Of a stretch of 64,000 nt of DNA, positions 30,955 to 38,505 are shown in pieces (position 1 is the stretch's first letter; the number at the start of each line of letters is the position of its first letter). The DNA is from Nocardia exalbida NBRC 100660 (GTDB taxonomy: Bacteria > Actinomycetota > Actinomycetes > Mycobacteriales > Mycobacteriaceae). Made by a program: the position numbers and the translations under genes. The stretch covers positions 243,225-307,224 of the forward strand of contig NZ_BAFZ01000119.1 in the NCBI RefSeq assembly GCF_000308575.1, in the 5' to 3' direction. The notes under the pieces were generated by a model, which did no database searches, had not been told where the DNA came from, and saw only the letters and a list, made by a program, of their open reading frames with translations.

Positions 30955-31719
30955 TCAGCGGCCCTGCCACCGCGGCTCGCGCTTCTGCGCGAACGCCAGC
31001 GCCCCCTCGGCGGCGTCCTTGGACAACAGTGCGGGCAGGGCGATCTCGCCCTGCTTCGCGAACGCCTCGGCGACCGTCCAATCCGGCGACTCGTCGATGA
31101 TGCGCTTGCTCGCGGCCACCGCGAGCGGAGCGGCGGCGGCGATCTCGGCCGCGAGCTCGAGCGCGACCGACAGCGCCGCCCCCGGCTCGGTGACCCGATT
31201 GACCAAGCCGAGCTGGTGGAGCCGCTCGGCGCCGATACGGCCGCCGGTGAGCGCGAGTTCGGCGGCGGTGCTGCGCGGCAGCCGCTGGGTCAGGCGAAGC
31301 ACGCCACCGCCCGCGGCCACCAGACCGCGCTTGACCTCGGGGATGCCGAACTGCGCGTCGCGCGCGGCGACGATGAGATCGCCCGCGAGCGCCAGCTCGA
31401 AACCACCCGCCAGCGCGAAACCTTCGACCGCGGAGATCATCGGCTTGGCCGGGGGCCTCGCCGTGATGCCGAGCGGGCCGCGGCGTTGCGTCATCGGCAT
31501 CTCGCCTTTCGACGCGGCGACGAGATCCATTCCGGCGCTGAAGGTTGCGCCCGCACCGGTGAGCACGAGCACGCGCGCGGCGTCGTCGGCTTCGAACTCG
31601 TCGACGGCGGCCTCGATGGCCTGCGCGGCGGCCAGGTTGATCGCGTTGCGTGCTTCGGGACGGTTGACCGTCAGCACGGTGATCGCGTCGCGCCGCTCGA
31701 TAAGGACGGGATCCGTCAT
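30955..31719 (-). CDS. enoyl-CoA hydratase/isomerase (crotonase family)
   Basis: A 254-aa crotonase. It begins MTDPVLIERRDAITVLTVNRPEARNAINLAAAQ. The oxyanion-hole segments are AGMDLVAASKGE and AEVEGFALAGGFELALAGDLIVAA, plus FGIPEVKRGLVAAGGGVLRL where the catalytic Glu would lie. It hydrates or isomerises enoyl-CoA during beta-oxidation. It is coupled by ATGA to the thiolase upstream and followed by the TetR gene. Confidence 0.92.
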   Translation of the reverse strand: MTDPVLIERRDAITVLTVNRPEARNAINLAAAQAIEAAVDEFEADDAARVLVLTGAGATFSAGMDLVAASKGEMPMTQRRGPLGITARPPAKPMISAVEGFALAGGFELALAGDLIVAARDAQFGIPEVKRGLVAAGGGVLRLTQRLPRSTAAELALTGGRIGAERLHQLGLVNRVTEPGAALSVALELAAEIAAAAPLAVAASKRIIDESPDWTVAEAFAKQGEIALPALLSKDAAEGALAFAQKREPRWQGR

Positions 31720-33245
31720 CGGGCGCTCCTCTCGGTGAGCAGGGTGCAGGTGTCCGCGGCGATCTCGGCGTCCGCGCCGAGCGGATCGCCCGCGGTGAAC
31801 GCCGCGAGGGTGTCGGCATCCGACGCCCGGACCAGTATGCGGGTCCCCTCGGGTGTCAGTGCGCTCACCACAACGGCTTCCGGCTCGTCGGCGCGGTCCG
31901 GTGCCGGGCCCTTGCGATAGGCGACGGTATACGCCTCGACCGAGGCGGGACCGGTGTACCCGGGCGCCGGTTCGCGCCGCGCCGCGGGCACCTCGGCCTC
32001 GATCGCACGGAACAGCCGCTCGGGCGGCTTGGCCGAATACACGCCGACGCCGTGCTTGGTGCTGTACCAGCCGAGTGCCGTCGCCAGGCCGTAGGCGCCC
32101 GGGTCCGCGCGCAGCATGCCGGACAGCGTCGCGATCGAATGCGTCGTGTAGTTGTTGCCCGGCCCGCCCGCGAAGGTGAGACCGCCGGTGACCGACAGCG
32201 GCCGGGACGGATCGTCGATCGGCAGGCCGAGTTCCTCGGCGGCGATCTGCACCGCGACCGGGAAACAGGAGTAGAGGTCGATGTGCGCGACATCGTCTAT
32301 CCCGATCCCCGCGGCGCCCAGCGCCGCTTTCCCCGCCGCGGCGATGGCGGGTGACCGGGACATGTCCGCGCGCTCGGAGACGAACCACTCGTCGGTCGCG
32401 GTGGCGCCCGCGTGCGGGAACACCCACCGGTCCCGGGGCACACCGGCGGCGTCGGCCGCCGCCGCGCTGCACAGGATGAGCCCGGCGCCCAGATCGACGG
32501 TGAGGTTCGCGATCATCAGCTTGGGGTACGGCGTCGACACCATCCGGTTGTCGGGCGCGGGTGTCACGAGGCCGGCGGCGGTACGCACGGTCGGCTGCCA
32601 CGCGTACGGATTGCGCGCCGCGATCTCCGACAGCCGCGACCACAGTGCGCCGATCCGCTCGCGGTGCGCGACTTCACTCGACCCGAGGCGGTGGCGTAGC
32701 GCCGTCTCCATGAGCGCGTAGAAGTACACCGGACCCCACAGGCCCGCGGCGGTTTCCATGTCCGAGTTCGGCCCGCGATCGGAGCCGATGACCTCGTCGG
32801 GACCCACGTCCTCCGGCTGCTCCGGCCAGTCCACCGCCGTGCCGGTGCGGGTGGCCGTGTTCCCGGAGTACACCGCTTCGGACCCGGTGAGCAACGCGAC
32901 GTCCGAGCGGCCGTCGGCGATGGCCTGCGCGACCGTGTTGAGCAGCCGCTGCGGTGCGTCGCCGCCGAAACGCACCGACTGCACGGTCCGCCTCGGAGCG
33001 GCGCCGAGAGCGGCGGCGACGAGCGCGCCCAGATCGCCGTAGGGGCGGCTGACCGGGGCGACGGCGGCGATCAAGTCGGCCGAGCGCAGCAGACGGTCAC
33101 CGACGCCGCTGTCGGCGCCCGCGCGGCGCAGGGACTCCGCGGCGAGTTCGACCGGTCCGGGCAGACCCGGCTCACCCGGTCGGTGTACGACCTGCCCGGC
33201 GCCGACGAGCACCGGCGTCCTCGGGTCCATTCCGGCTGGCAGCAT
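31716..33245 (-). CDS. thiolase-like acetyl-CoA acetyltransferase
   Basis: A 509-aa thiolase-superfamily protein from ATG 33245, with GGAGG in GGAGGACGCATG. It starts MLPAGMDPRTPVLVGAGQVVHRPGEP. It has the glycine-rich GLTFAGGPGNNYTTHSIATL segment, the RFGGDAPQRLLNTVAQAIADG helix, and an extra C-terminal OB-like domain of about 90 residues (YTVAYRKGPAPDRADEPEAV) seen in SCP2-thiolase-like enzymes of actinobacteria. The usual nucleophilic cysteine is not at its ordinary position in the N-terminal half, so a true thiolase reaction should not be assumed. It would work with the coupled crotonase. Confidence 0.85.
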   Translation of the reverse strand: MLPAGMDPRTPVLVGAGQVVHRPGEPGLPGPVELAAESLRRAGADSGVGDRLLRSADLIAAVAPVSRPYGDLGALVAAALGAAPRRTVQSVRFGGDAPQRLLNTVAQAIADGRSDVALLTGSEAVYSGNTATRTGTAVDWPEQPEDVGPDEVIGSDRGPNSDMETAAGLWGPVYFYALMETALRHRLGSSEVAHRERIGALWSRLSEIAARNPYAWQPTVRTAAGLVTPAPDNRMVSTPYPKLMIANLTVDLGAGLILCSAAAADAAGVPRDRWVFPHAGATATDEWFVSERADMSRSPAIAAAGKAALGAAGIGIDDVAHIDLYSCFPVAVQIAAEELGLPIDDPSRPLSVTGGLTFAGGPGNNYTTHSIATLSGMLRADPGAYGLATALGWYSTKHGVGVYSAKPPERLFRAIEAEVPAARREPAPGYTGPASVEAYTVAYRKGPAPDRADEPEAVVVSALTPEGTRILVRASDADTLAAFTAGDPLGADAEIAADTCTLLTERSAR

Positions 33246-33259
33246 GCGTCCTCCGCTCC

Positions 33260-33283
33260 ATTACCGTCAACATTGACGGTAAT
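33260..33283. promoter_or_regulatory. perfect 24-bp palindrome, probable TetR operator
   Basis: ATTACCGTCAA (33260-33270) and TTGACGGTAAT (33273-33283) are exact inverted copies around CA. It lies 15 bp upstream of the thiolase start and 80 bp upstream of the divergent crotonase at 33364, overlapping the likely promoter of both. The operon contains its own TetR gene. Confidence 0.8.
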
Positions 33284-33363
33284 TCGAGTTCGATTAGAAC
33301 AGAGCCCGAGCGCGCGGGCAACAGCGCGGGCGGCAATAACTGACCGGTGAGTAAGATCGGAGG

Positions 33364-34107
33364 ATGGGCAGCAACATCGCAGTGCGGTTCGACGACCACC
33401 GCGCGTACGTCACGCTCGACCGGCCGGACAAGCACAACGGCCTGACCATAGACATGCTTCGCGAGCTGGTTGCCAGCGCGAAGCTGGTGGCCCGTCGCAG
33501 CGAGGTGCGGGCGGTCATCCTGTCCGGGAACGGCCCCAGCTTCAGCAGCGGCCTGGACATCGCGGCGGCGACTAGCGATCCTCTAGCAATCATCCGGAAC
33601 TTCGTTCCGCTGCCCTGGCGGGGCACCAACGCCTTCCAAGAGGCGTGCTGGGCTTGGCGCCGCCTGCCCGTGCCGGTGATCGCCGCGGTGCACGGGCGCT
33701 GCTTCGGCGGCGGACTCCAGCTCGCGCTCGCCGCGGACGTCCGTTTCGCCACCCCCGACGCCGAGTTCTCCGTCATGGAGACCAAGCACGGCCTGGTCCC
33801 GGACATGACCGGGGCGGCAACACTGTCCAGGCTGATCGGCATCGACAAAGCCCTCCTGCTCACGATGACCGCGGACACCGTGGATGCCGCCTACGCCGCG
33901 AAGATCGGTTTGGTCACCGAGCTGACCGCGGACCCGGTCGCGGAGGCCGGGAAACTGGCCGACCGGATCGCGACTCGGTCACCGCATGCGGTCGCCTCCG
34001 CCAAGCGGCTGTTCGATAAGTCGTGGCAAGCATCCCCCCGGCGAACCTTTGCCATCGAGCGCGCGGCCCAACTGCCACTGATTCTCCGCAAAGCCCTCGA
34101 TAGATAG
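33364..34107 (+). CDS. enoyl-CoA hydratase/crotonase family protein
   Basis: A 247-aa crotonase divergent from the thiolase operon. It begins MGSNIAVRFDDHRAYVTLDRPDKHNGLTIDML. The fold marks are SGLDIAAATSDP and AAVHGRCFGGGLQLALAADVRFATPDAEFSVMETKHGLVPDMTG. Acidic residues in the last segment (ETKHG) occupy the position of the catalytic glutamates. It acts on an enoyl-CoA or related thioester. It shares the palindrome-containing 118-bp intergenic region with the thiolase operon, so the two transcription units are probably controlled together. Confidence 0.92.
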   Translation: MGSNIAVRFDDHRAYVTLDRPDKHNGLTIDMLRELVASAKLVARRSEVRAVILSGNGPSFSSGLDIAAATSDPLAIIRNFVPLPWRGTNAFQEACWAWRRLPVPVIAAVHGRCFGGGLQLALAADVRFATPDAEFSVMETKHGLVPDMTGAATLSRLIGIDKALLLTMTADTVDAAYAAKIGLVTELTADPVAEAGKLADRIATRSPHAVASAKRLFDKSWQASPRRTFAIERAAQLPLILRKALDR

Positions 34108-34273
34108 CTGTAAATTCGCCAGAAGCCTCCGGCCGACTGGTTCCGCTGCTACCATTTGCACGATTTGCCAGCCAGTCGACTAGTGGTGCGCGGCACGCTG
34201 CGAAGGGTCTGTGTATCGCGGGACGTCCATGGTTCGCACCGCTCTCGGGAAGAAACCGGAGGGCTCACAGACA

Positions 34274-35380
34274 GTGATCAAGACCGCATCCTTCCTACTC
34301 TCGGCGCTGGCGGGTGTCTCGGCCCTGCTCTTCACGGCGACCACCCCCGCCATCGCCAACCCGAACGCCATCAATCCGATTCCGGTACTCAACGGCACGA
34401 CCGGATTGCCGAACCTGCTCGGCCGCACCAAAGCGGTGTTTCAGGTGACCGGCATGGCCAGCCCGAACAACACCCAGACCTATAACGTCCTCGGCACCGA
34501 TCTCGGCATCATGTGGGACAACGGGCACGGCGAAATGCTCACCGCGTTCGGCGACACCGCCGGCGTCGGCTTCCCGAATCTGCTCGCGGGCAGCATGTGG
34601 GCCTGGCGCAGCAATATCCTGCTGCGCAGCCACACCACGAATCCGGCCGACGGCATCTTCTTCGACAGCGCGGTACGCGACATATTCGGCCAGGCGCGCG
34701 ATCTGATCCCGAGCCCGAAGATCCCGTTCCTGGAGATCAGCCGGATTCCCACCGCGGGCATCTCGGTCAACGGCGTGCAGTACATGAGCCTGATGTCGGT
34801 GCGGACCTGGGACGACGTCGGTCAGTGGAGCACCAATTTCTCCGGCCTCGCCACCTCCGGGGACAACGGCGAGAACTGGGCCGAACTGCCGGAAACACGG
34901 CGCAACAACGAGGGCGGAAACGCCAACTTCCAGATGAACGCCTTCCTCGCCGACGGCGGATACATCTACGAATACGGCACCCGATCCGGGCGCAACCACA
35001 CCGCTCACGTCGCGCGCGTACACGCGCAGGACATCGGGAACCTCGCCGAATACGAATATTGGGACGGCGGCGCCTGGCGAAAGAACGACGTGGACGCCGC
35101 CGCGCCGATCATGTGGGGCGTCGGCGAACTCTCGGTGATGTACAACTCCTATCTCGGGCAGTACATCTCGCTCACCACCGACCAATTCAACTCCGTGGTG
35201 ATGCGGCGCGCGCCCGCCCCGGCCGGCCCGTGGAGCGATCCCGAAGTGCTGATCGATACCCGCGAATTGCCCACCGCCTACGCACCCGCGATCTTCCCGT
35301 ACCAGACCGGGCGCGATCTGTACTTCCTGACGACGGTGCACAGCCAGTACAACGTCGTGCTGATGCGCACGACGCTGTAG
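34274..35380 (+). CDS. secreted DUF4185 protein, candidate endo-D-arabinanase (GH183-like)
   Basis: A 368-aa protein from GTG 34274, with GGAGGG ten bases upstream; a longer start at 34211 adds 21 residues. The signal peptide is VIKTASFLLSALAGVSALLF plus TATTPAIA. The mature domain is DUF4185, with internal repeats expected for a beta-propeller: VTGMASPNNTQTYNVLGTDLGIMWDNG, TAFGDTAGVG, SLMSVRTWDDVGQWSTNFS and GVGELSVMYNSYLGQYISL. DUF4185 has been reported as an endo-D-arabinanase family in mycobacteria (GH183). The acidic TDLG and FGD motifs are candidate catalytic residues by inference. A close paralogue lies at 41320. Confidence 0.85.
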   Translation: MIKTASFLLSALAGVSALLFTATTPAIANPNAINPIPVLNGTTGLPNLLGRTKAVFQVTGMASPNNTQTYNVLGTDLGIMWDNGHGEMLTAFGDTAGVGFPNLLAGSMWAWRSNILLRSHTTNPADGIFFDSAVRDIFGQARDLIPSPKIPFLEISRIPTAGISVNGVQYMSLMSVRTWDDVGQWSTNFSGLATSGDNGENWAELPETRRNNEGGNANFQMNAFLADGGYIYEYGTRSGRNHTAHVARVHAQDIGNLAEYEYWDGGAWRKNDVDAAAPIMWGVGELSVMYNSYLGQYISLTTDQFNSVVMRRAPAPAGPWSDPEVLIDTRELPTAYAPAIFPYQTGRDLYFLTTVHSQYNVVLMRTTL

Positions 35381-35475
35381 CTCGCGGACCGGCGATCCGG
35401 TGCGAGGCTTGACCTCAATAATGGTTCATGTACGAGGCTGCTTCGCGTTGGATCGTTCACCTTCCGGGAGGCATC

Positions 35476-36684
35476 ATGCTCAGCACCACCGTCGACGTCC
35501 GCGCTTGGCTGCGCGGCAACGCCGTCGCGATCGATAGTTCCGACCCCAGCTCCTCCGGTTCGGATCTCGACGCTCTGATCGCTCGGCTCGGCGCCGCCAC
35601 GGTGGTGGGTCTGGGCGAGTCCACGCGGTTCTCCCGGCAGACCTTCGGTGTGCGTGAGCGGTTGTTCCGCGGACTGGTCGAACGGCATGGCTTCCGCGCG
35701 TTGGCGATTCAGGACAGCGCGCGTTCCGGTGCCCGCTGGGACCGGTTCGTCACCGCGGGCGAGAGCGATCCGGAAACGGTGCTCGCCGGCGCCTGGCGCC
35801 CGTGGCGAACCGAGGAATCGGTGGCCACACTGCGCTGGATCCGCGCATGGAACCTGGCGCATCCGGAAGACCCGGTGCGGATCTTCGGCGTCGAACCGCC
35901 CCGCGCCGAGTCGAGCGACTACGACGCGGTGCTCGACTACGTGCGCCGTGCGGCTCCCGACCGGTTCGCCGCGATCGACGCGCACCTCGCGCCGATCCGC
36001 ACCGCCCATCAGGTCGATGAGCACGTTCAGCGCCACCAGGGCATCCACCCGGGCCGCCCGTTCGCCGAGCACGCCGAAGACGCCCTCGCGCTGCTGGCCG
36101 AGTTGCCGGAAACGAGTGAGCGCGCCACCGCACTCGCCCATGCCCGTCTGATCCTCGACTTCCACCGGTCCAGCGTCGCGAGTCAAGGGTTCGCCCGTGA
36201 CGAACGGCCCTCGGCCGAGACGGTGCTGCACCGGCAGCGCTCGACCGGCGCCAAGATCGTCTACTGGGACGGGCTCGCGCACACGACCAGCCTTCCGATC
36301 GTCTACGACACGGCCGAATTCCGCGGTGCCGGAAGTCATTTGCGTGATCACCTGGGCAATGGATACGTGTCCGTCGGCATCGGGTTCCATCACGGCGACC
36401 TCGGTATGGCCGTGGCGCCCGCCCCGTCGCCGGACCTGGTCGATGCCGCACTGGGTGAGGTAGAGCTGCCCGCCTTCTACCTGGACCTGGGCGCAGCGGC
36501 GCCGGAACCGGTGCGTGACTGGCTGACCGGCCCGGCGAAACTGCGCACCATCAGCGGCGTCTACGACCCGGCCGCCGACGCCACCGCGAACATCCGGCTC
36601 TCCTCGCTCGCCGCCGCGTTCGACGTGCTGATCCACGTGCGCGAGACCACGCCGGTGCATTGGCTCTCGCAGGTATCGGACTGA
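35476..36684 (+). CDS. erythromycin esterase-like protein with altered active-site motif
   Basis: A 402-aa protein from ATG 35476 with GGGAGG upstream. The fold matches erythromycin esterase/succinoglycan-type hydrolases: VVGLGESTRFSRQTFGVRERLFRGLVERHGF, then LRWIRAWNLAHPEDPVRIFGVEPP, a helical middle, and AKIVYWDGLAHTTSL with the C-terminal half of the active site. The usual GEATH motif reads GESTR here: the histidine is replaced by Arg51. The distal His (GLAHTT) remains. A different reaction, or loss of macrolide esterase activity, is likely. Resistance should not be assumed. It is a lone gene between DUF4185 and a methyltransferase. Confidence 0.8.
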   Translation: MLSTTVDVRAWLRGNAVAIDSSDPSSSGSDLDALIARLGAATVVGLGESTRFSRQTFGVRERLFRGLVERHGFRALAIQDSARSGARWDRFVTAGESDPETVLAGAWRPWRTEESVATLRWIRAWNLAHPEDPVRIFGVEPPRAESSDYDAVLDYVRRAAPDRFAAIDAHLAPIRTAHQVDEHVQRHQGIHPGRPFAEHAEDALALLAELPETSERATALAHARLILDFHRSSVASQGFARDERPSAETVLHRQRSTGAKIVYWDGLAHTTSLPIVYDTAEFRGAGSHLRDHLGNGYVSVGIGFHHGDLGMAVAPAPSPDLVDAALGEVELPAFYLDLGAAAPEPVRDWLTGPAKLRTISGVYDPAADATANIRLSSLAAAFDVLIHVRETTPVHWLSQVSD

Positions 36685-36733
36685 CTCGAGCAACCCTCGG
36701 GGGCACGGGCCGCGCGATCAATAGACTCGGAAT

Positions 36734-37408
36734 ATGGATGCGGCCGACTGGGATGAGCGCTACGCGCAAACGGAATTGGTCTGGGGCGCACCGCCGAACA
36801 ACACCGTGGTGGAACACGTCTACGGGTTGGAACGCCGTGCGCCACTCCAGGCCGCCACACCCGAGGGGGAGGCGCCGGAGTTCCCCCGCGCCCTCGATCT
36901 GGCGTGCGGTGAGGGCCGCAACGCCCTCTGGCTCGCCACGCACGGCTGGCAGGTGCATGCCGTCGACTACTCCCAGGTGGGCATCGACAAAGGCCGCACC
37001 GTGGCCTCGCGCCTGTCCCGCTCGGTGCGCCACCGCATCAGCTGGCAGTGCGCCGACGTCACCGACCTGGACGAGGCGGAGATCACCGGGCCGTTCGAGC
37101 TGGTCTTGATGGTCTTCCTGCACTTGCCCGCCGAGCAGCGCGGCGCGCTGGTCCGCAAGGCGGCCGGACTGCTGGCTCCGGAAGGCACCCTGCTCGTGCT
37201 CGGCCACGACACCACCAACATCACCGACGGCTGCGGTGGTCCGCAGGACCCTTCCATCCTGTTCACGCCCGACGACATCGTCGCCGACCTCGGTCCCATG
37301 GCGGCGGCAGGGCGAATTCGGGTGCGCATCGCCGACCGCGTCTACCGGCCGACCGAAACCGGCGACGCCATCGACGCCCTGGTCGTCGCCACCCGGCCGG
37401 CCGACTAA
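36734..37408 (+). CDS. class I SAM-dependent methyltransferase
   Basis: A 224-aa enzyme with the small tellurite-resistance/TehB-like methyltransferase layout. The start DWDERYAQTELVWGAPPNNTVVEHV is typical of this group. The SAM site is ALDLACGEGRNALWLATHGWQVHAVDYSQVGID, followed by WQCADVTDLDEAEITGPFELVLMVFLHLP and the C-terminal LLAPEGTLLVLGHD. Substrates may be thiols, metalloids or small metabolites. It follows the erythromycin esterase-like gene by 49 bp and may share its transcript. Target unknown. Confidence 0.88.
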   Translation: MDAADWDERYAQTELVWGAPPNNTVVEHVYGLERRAPLQAATPEGEAPEFPRALDLACGEGRNALWLATHGWQVHAVDYSQVGIDKGRTVASRLSRSVRHRISWQCADVTDLDEAEITGPFELVLMVFLHLPAEQRGALVRKAAGLLAPEGTLLVLGHDTTNITDGCGGPQDPSILFTPDDIVADLGPMAAAGRIRVRIADRVYRPTETGDAIDALVVATRPAD

Positions 37409-37412
37409 AGGT

Positions 37413-38012
37413 TCAGGACCAGCGCTCCAGCCAGGGGGTCACAGTCTCGGCGATCAGGTCGAAGCCCGCGCGGAAGGCGTGCGGCTGGCCCGGGATGACG
37501 CGGACTTCGGCGGCGTCGGCGGGATCGGGTATGCCGAACGGATCGTTGGCGCCGTTGACGACCACCACTTCGATGTCACCCGGCGCGAGCAGCTCGTCCC
37601 GGCGCGAGTTCTCCGGTTTGCCCGGCGGATGCAACGGGAACGACAGCGCGAGCACGCCGCGGGCCCGCGCCGCGACCGCCGTCCTACAGGCGACCCGCGC
37701 CCCATTGCTCCGCCCACCTTGGATCAGCGGAATGCGTTTGCGACCACGCAACCGAGCGACGACCTCGAGCCACGCCTCGTCCTGCTTGACCGCCGACCCC
37801 GGCGCCCGCCGCCCAGCGACCCGATACGGCTGCACCACCCGCGCGACCCCACCCCCCAGCCGCAGCGCGGCATCCCGCACCGCGAGCAGATCCTTCGCCT
37901 CCACCCCACCGCCCGCGCCATGCGTGAGCAGCAGCAGGAACGCGGGCCTGCGCGGCTGTTCGAGCTCGACCTCGGCCGGCCCGGCACTCGTCTCGATCAG
38001 CATCGTGCTCAT
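37413..38012 (-). CDS. alpha/beta-hydrolase of the Tex30/KANL3-like family
   Basis: A 199-aa protein from ATG 38012, with a second in-frame ATG at 38003. It starts MSTMLIETSAGPAEVELEQPRRPAFLLLLTHGAGGGVEAKDL. The nucleophile elbow is IQGGRSNGARVACRTA, with Ser in GGRSNGA. Later come GVLALSFPLHPPGKPENSRRDELL and VVVVNGANDPFGIPDP with the acid, then VIPGQPHAFRAG with the His. This is the KANL3/Tex30-like branch of the alpha/beta-hydrolases. Substrate unknown. It converges on the methyltransferase with five bases between stops. Confidence 0.85.
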   Translation of the reverse strand: MSTMLIETSAGPAEVELEQPRRPAFLLLLTHGAGGGVEAKDLLAVRDAALRLGGGVARVVQPYRVAGRRAPGSAVKQDEAWLEVVARLRGRKRIPLIQGGRSNGARVACRTAVAARARGVLALSFPLHPPGKPENSRRDELLAPGDIEVVVVNGANDPFGIPDPADAAEVRVIPGQPHAFRAGFDLIAETVTPWLERWS

Positions 38013-38196
38013 TCTGCCCCGCCGGTTCCTCGACACCGGGGAGGCCGCGGCGTCACTCCCCGGCCCGCGATAACGAGGCAGTACCCCCCCTCTCGACTCG
38101 ACCCACCATGTGCGCACCGAGTCCCGAGATCTGATCCGCACGCGCCCGGCGCACCTCAACTCCCGGTTTCGAGCGAAGCGAGACCGAGCATGCGCC

Positions 38197-38291
38197 GTTC
38201 GCGGCCCGGCTCGCGTCCGAGTGGCCGCCGCGTAGGCGACGAAGGAGCAAGCGACGGTCGCTCGGACGCGAGCCAAGAAGGGGCCGCGAAC
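38197..38291. repeat. long interrupted inverted repeat (about 25-bp stem)
   Basis: GTTCGCGGCCC (38197-38207) and GGCTCGCGTCCGAG (38208-38221) are matched by CTCGGACGCGAGCC (38261-38274) and GGGCCGCGAAC (38281-38291). Only a six-base bulge (AAGAAG) breaks the stem, and the loop is 39 nt. It could form a cruciform or a long RNA hairpin, and has no adjoining stop codon within 185 bp to terminate. Confidence 0.7.
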
Positions 38292-38364
38292 ACGCCGCGC
38301 GAAGGCGCGGCAAATCAAACACTGTAAAACTCGTCACATTGCCTGCTCAGCTCTTTGCGCATTC

Positions 38365-38380
38365 ATTACCGGCCGGTAAT
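38365..38380. promoter_or_regulatory. perfect 16-bp palindrome upstream of fadE5
   Basis: ATTACCGGCCGGTAAT is an exact palindrome. Its ATTACCG and CGGTAAT ends equal the outer ends of the palindrome at 33260-33283, where the spacing is wider. It is probably a TetR-type operator. Confidence 0.65.
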
Positions 38381-38392
38381 ATGGCACATAAG

Positions 38393-38406
38393 TTACCCGC
38401 GAGTAG
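38393..38406. promoter_or_regulatory. degenerate TTACTC-N2-GAGTAA site upstream of fadE5
   Basis: TTACCC-GC-GAGTAG matches 10 of 12 positions of the symmetric site found at 47212-47225. It lies 13 bp after the 16-bp palindrome and 100 bp before fadE5. Confidence 0.5.
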
Positions 38407-38505
38407 CATGCGGAAAACCGGCACGACTACCCCGGTGGAGCGAACAACGGGCGGGAACGGCAACCATACCGACCGCACCAACTCAACGGAGAGTGAGTAC
38501 TGACA

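Larger units (their letters stand above)
38013..38505. other. 493-bp regulatory region upstream of fadE5
   Basis: No gene is supported. It holds a long interrupted inverted repeat (38197-38291), a perfect 16-bp palindrome (38365-38380) and a degenerate copy of the fadA2/fabG4 operator (38393-38406). The strong ribosome site of fadE5 (GGAGAGTGAG region near 38490) lies at its end. The transcription start of fadE5 probably lies between 38380 and 38480. Confidence 0.65.

Noticed and set aside
35476..36684. Macrolide resistance by erythromycin esterase
   Set aside because: The key motif histidine is replaced by Arg, so resistance cannot be claimed.
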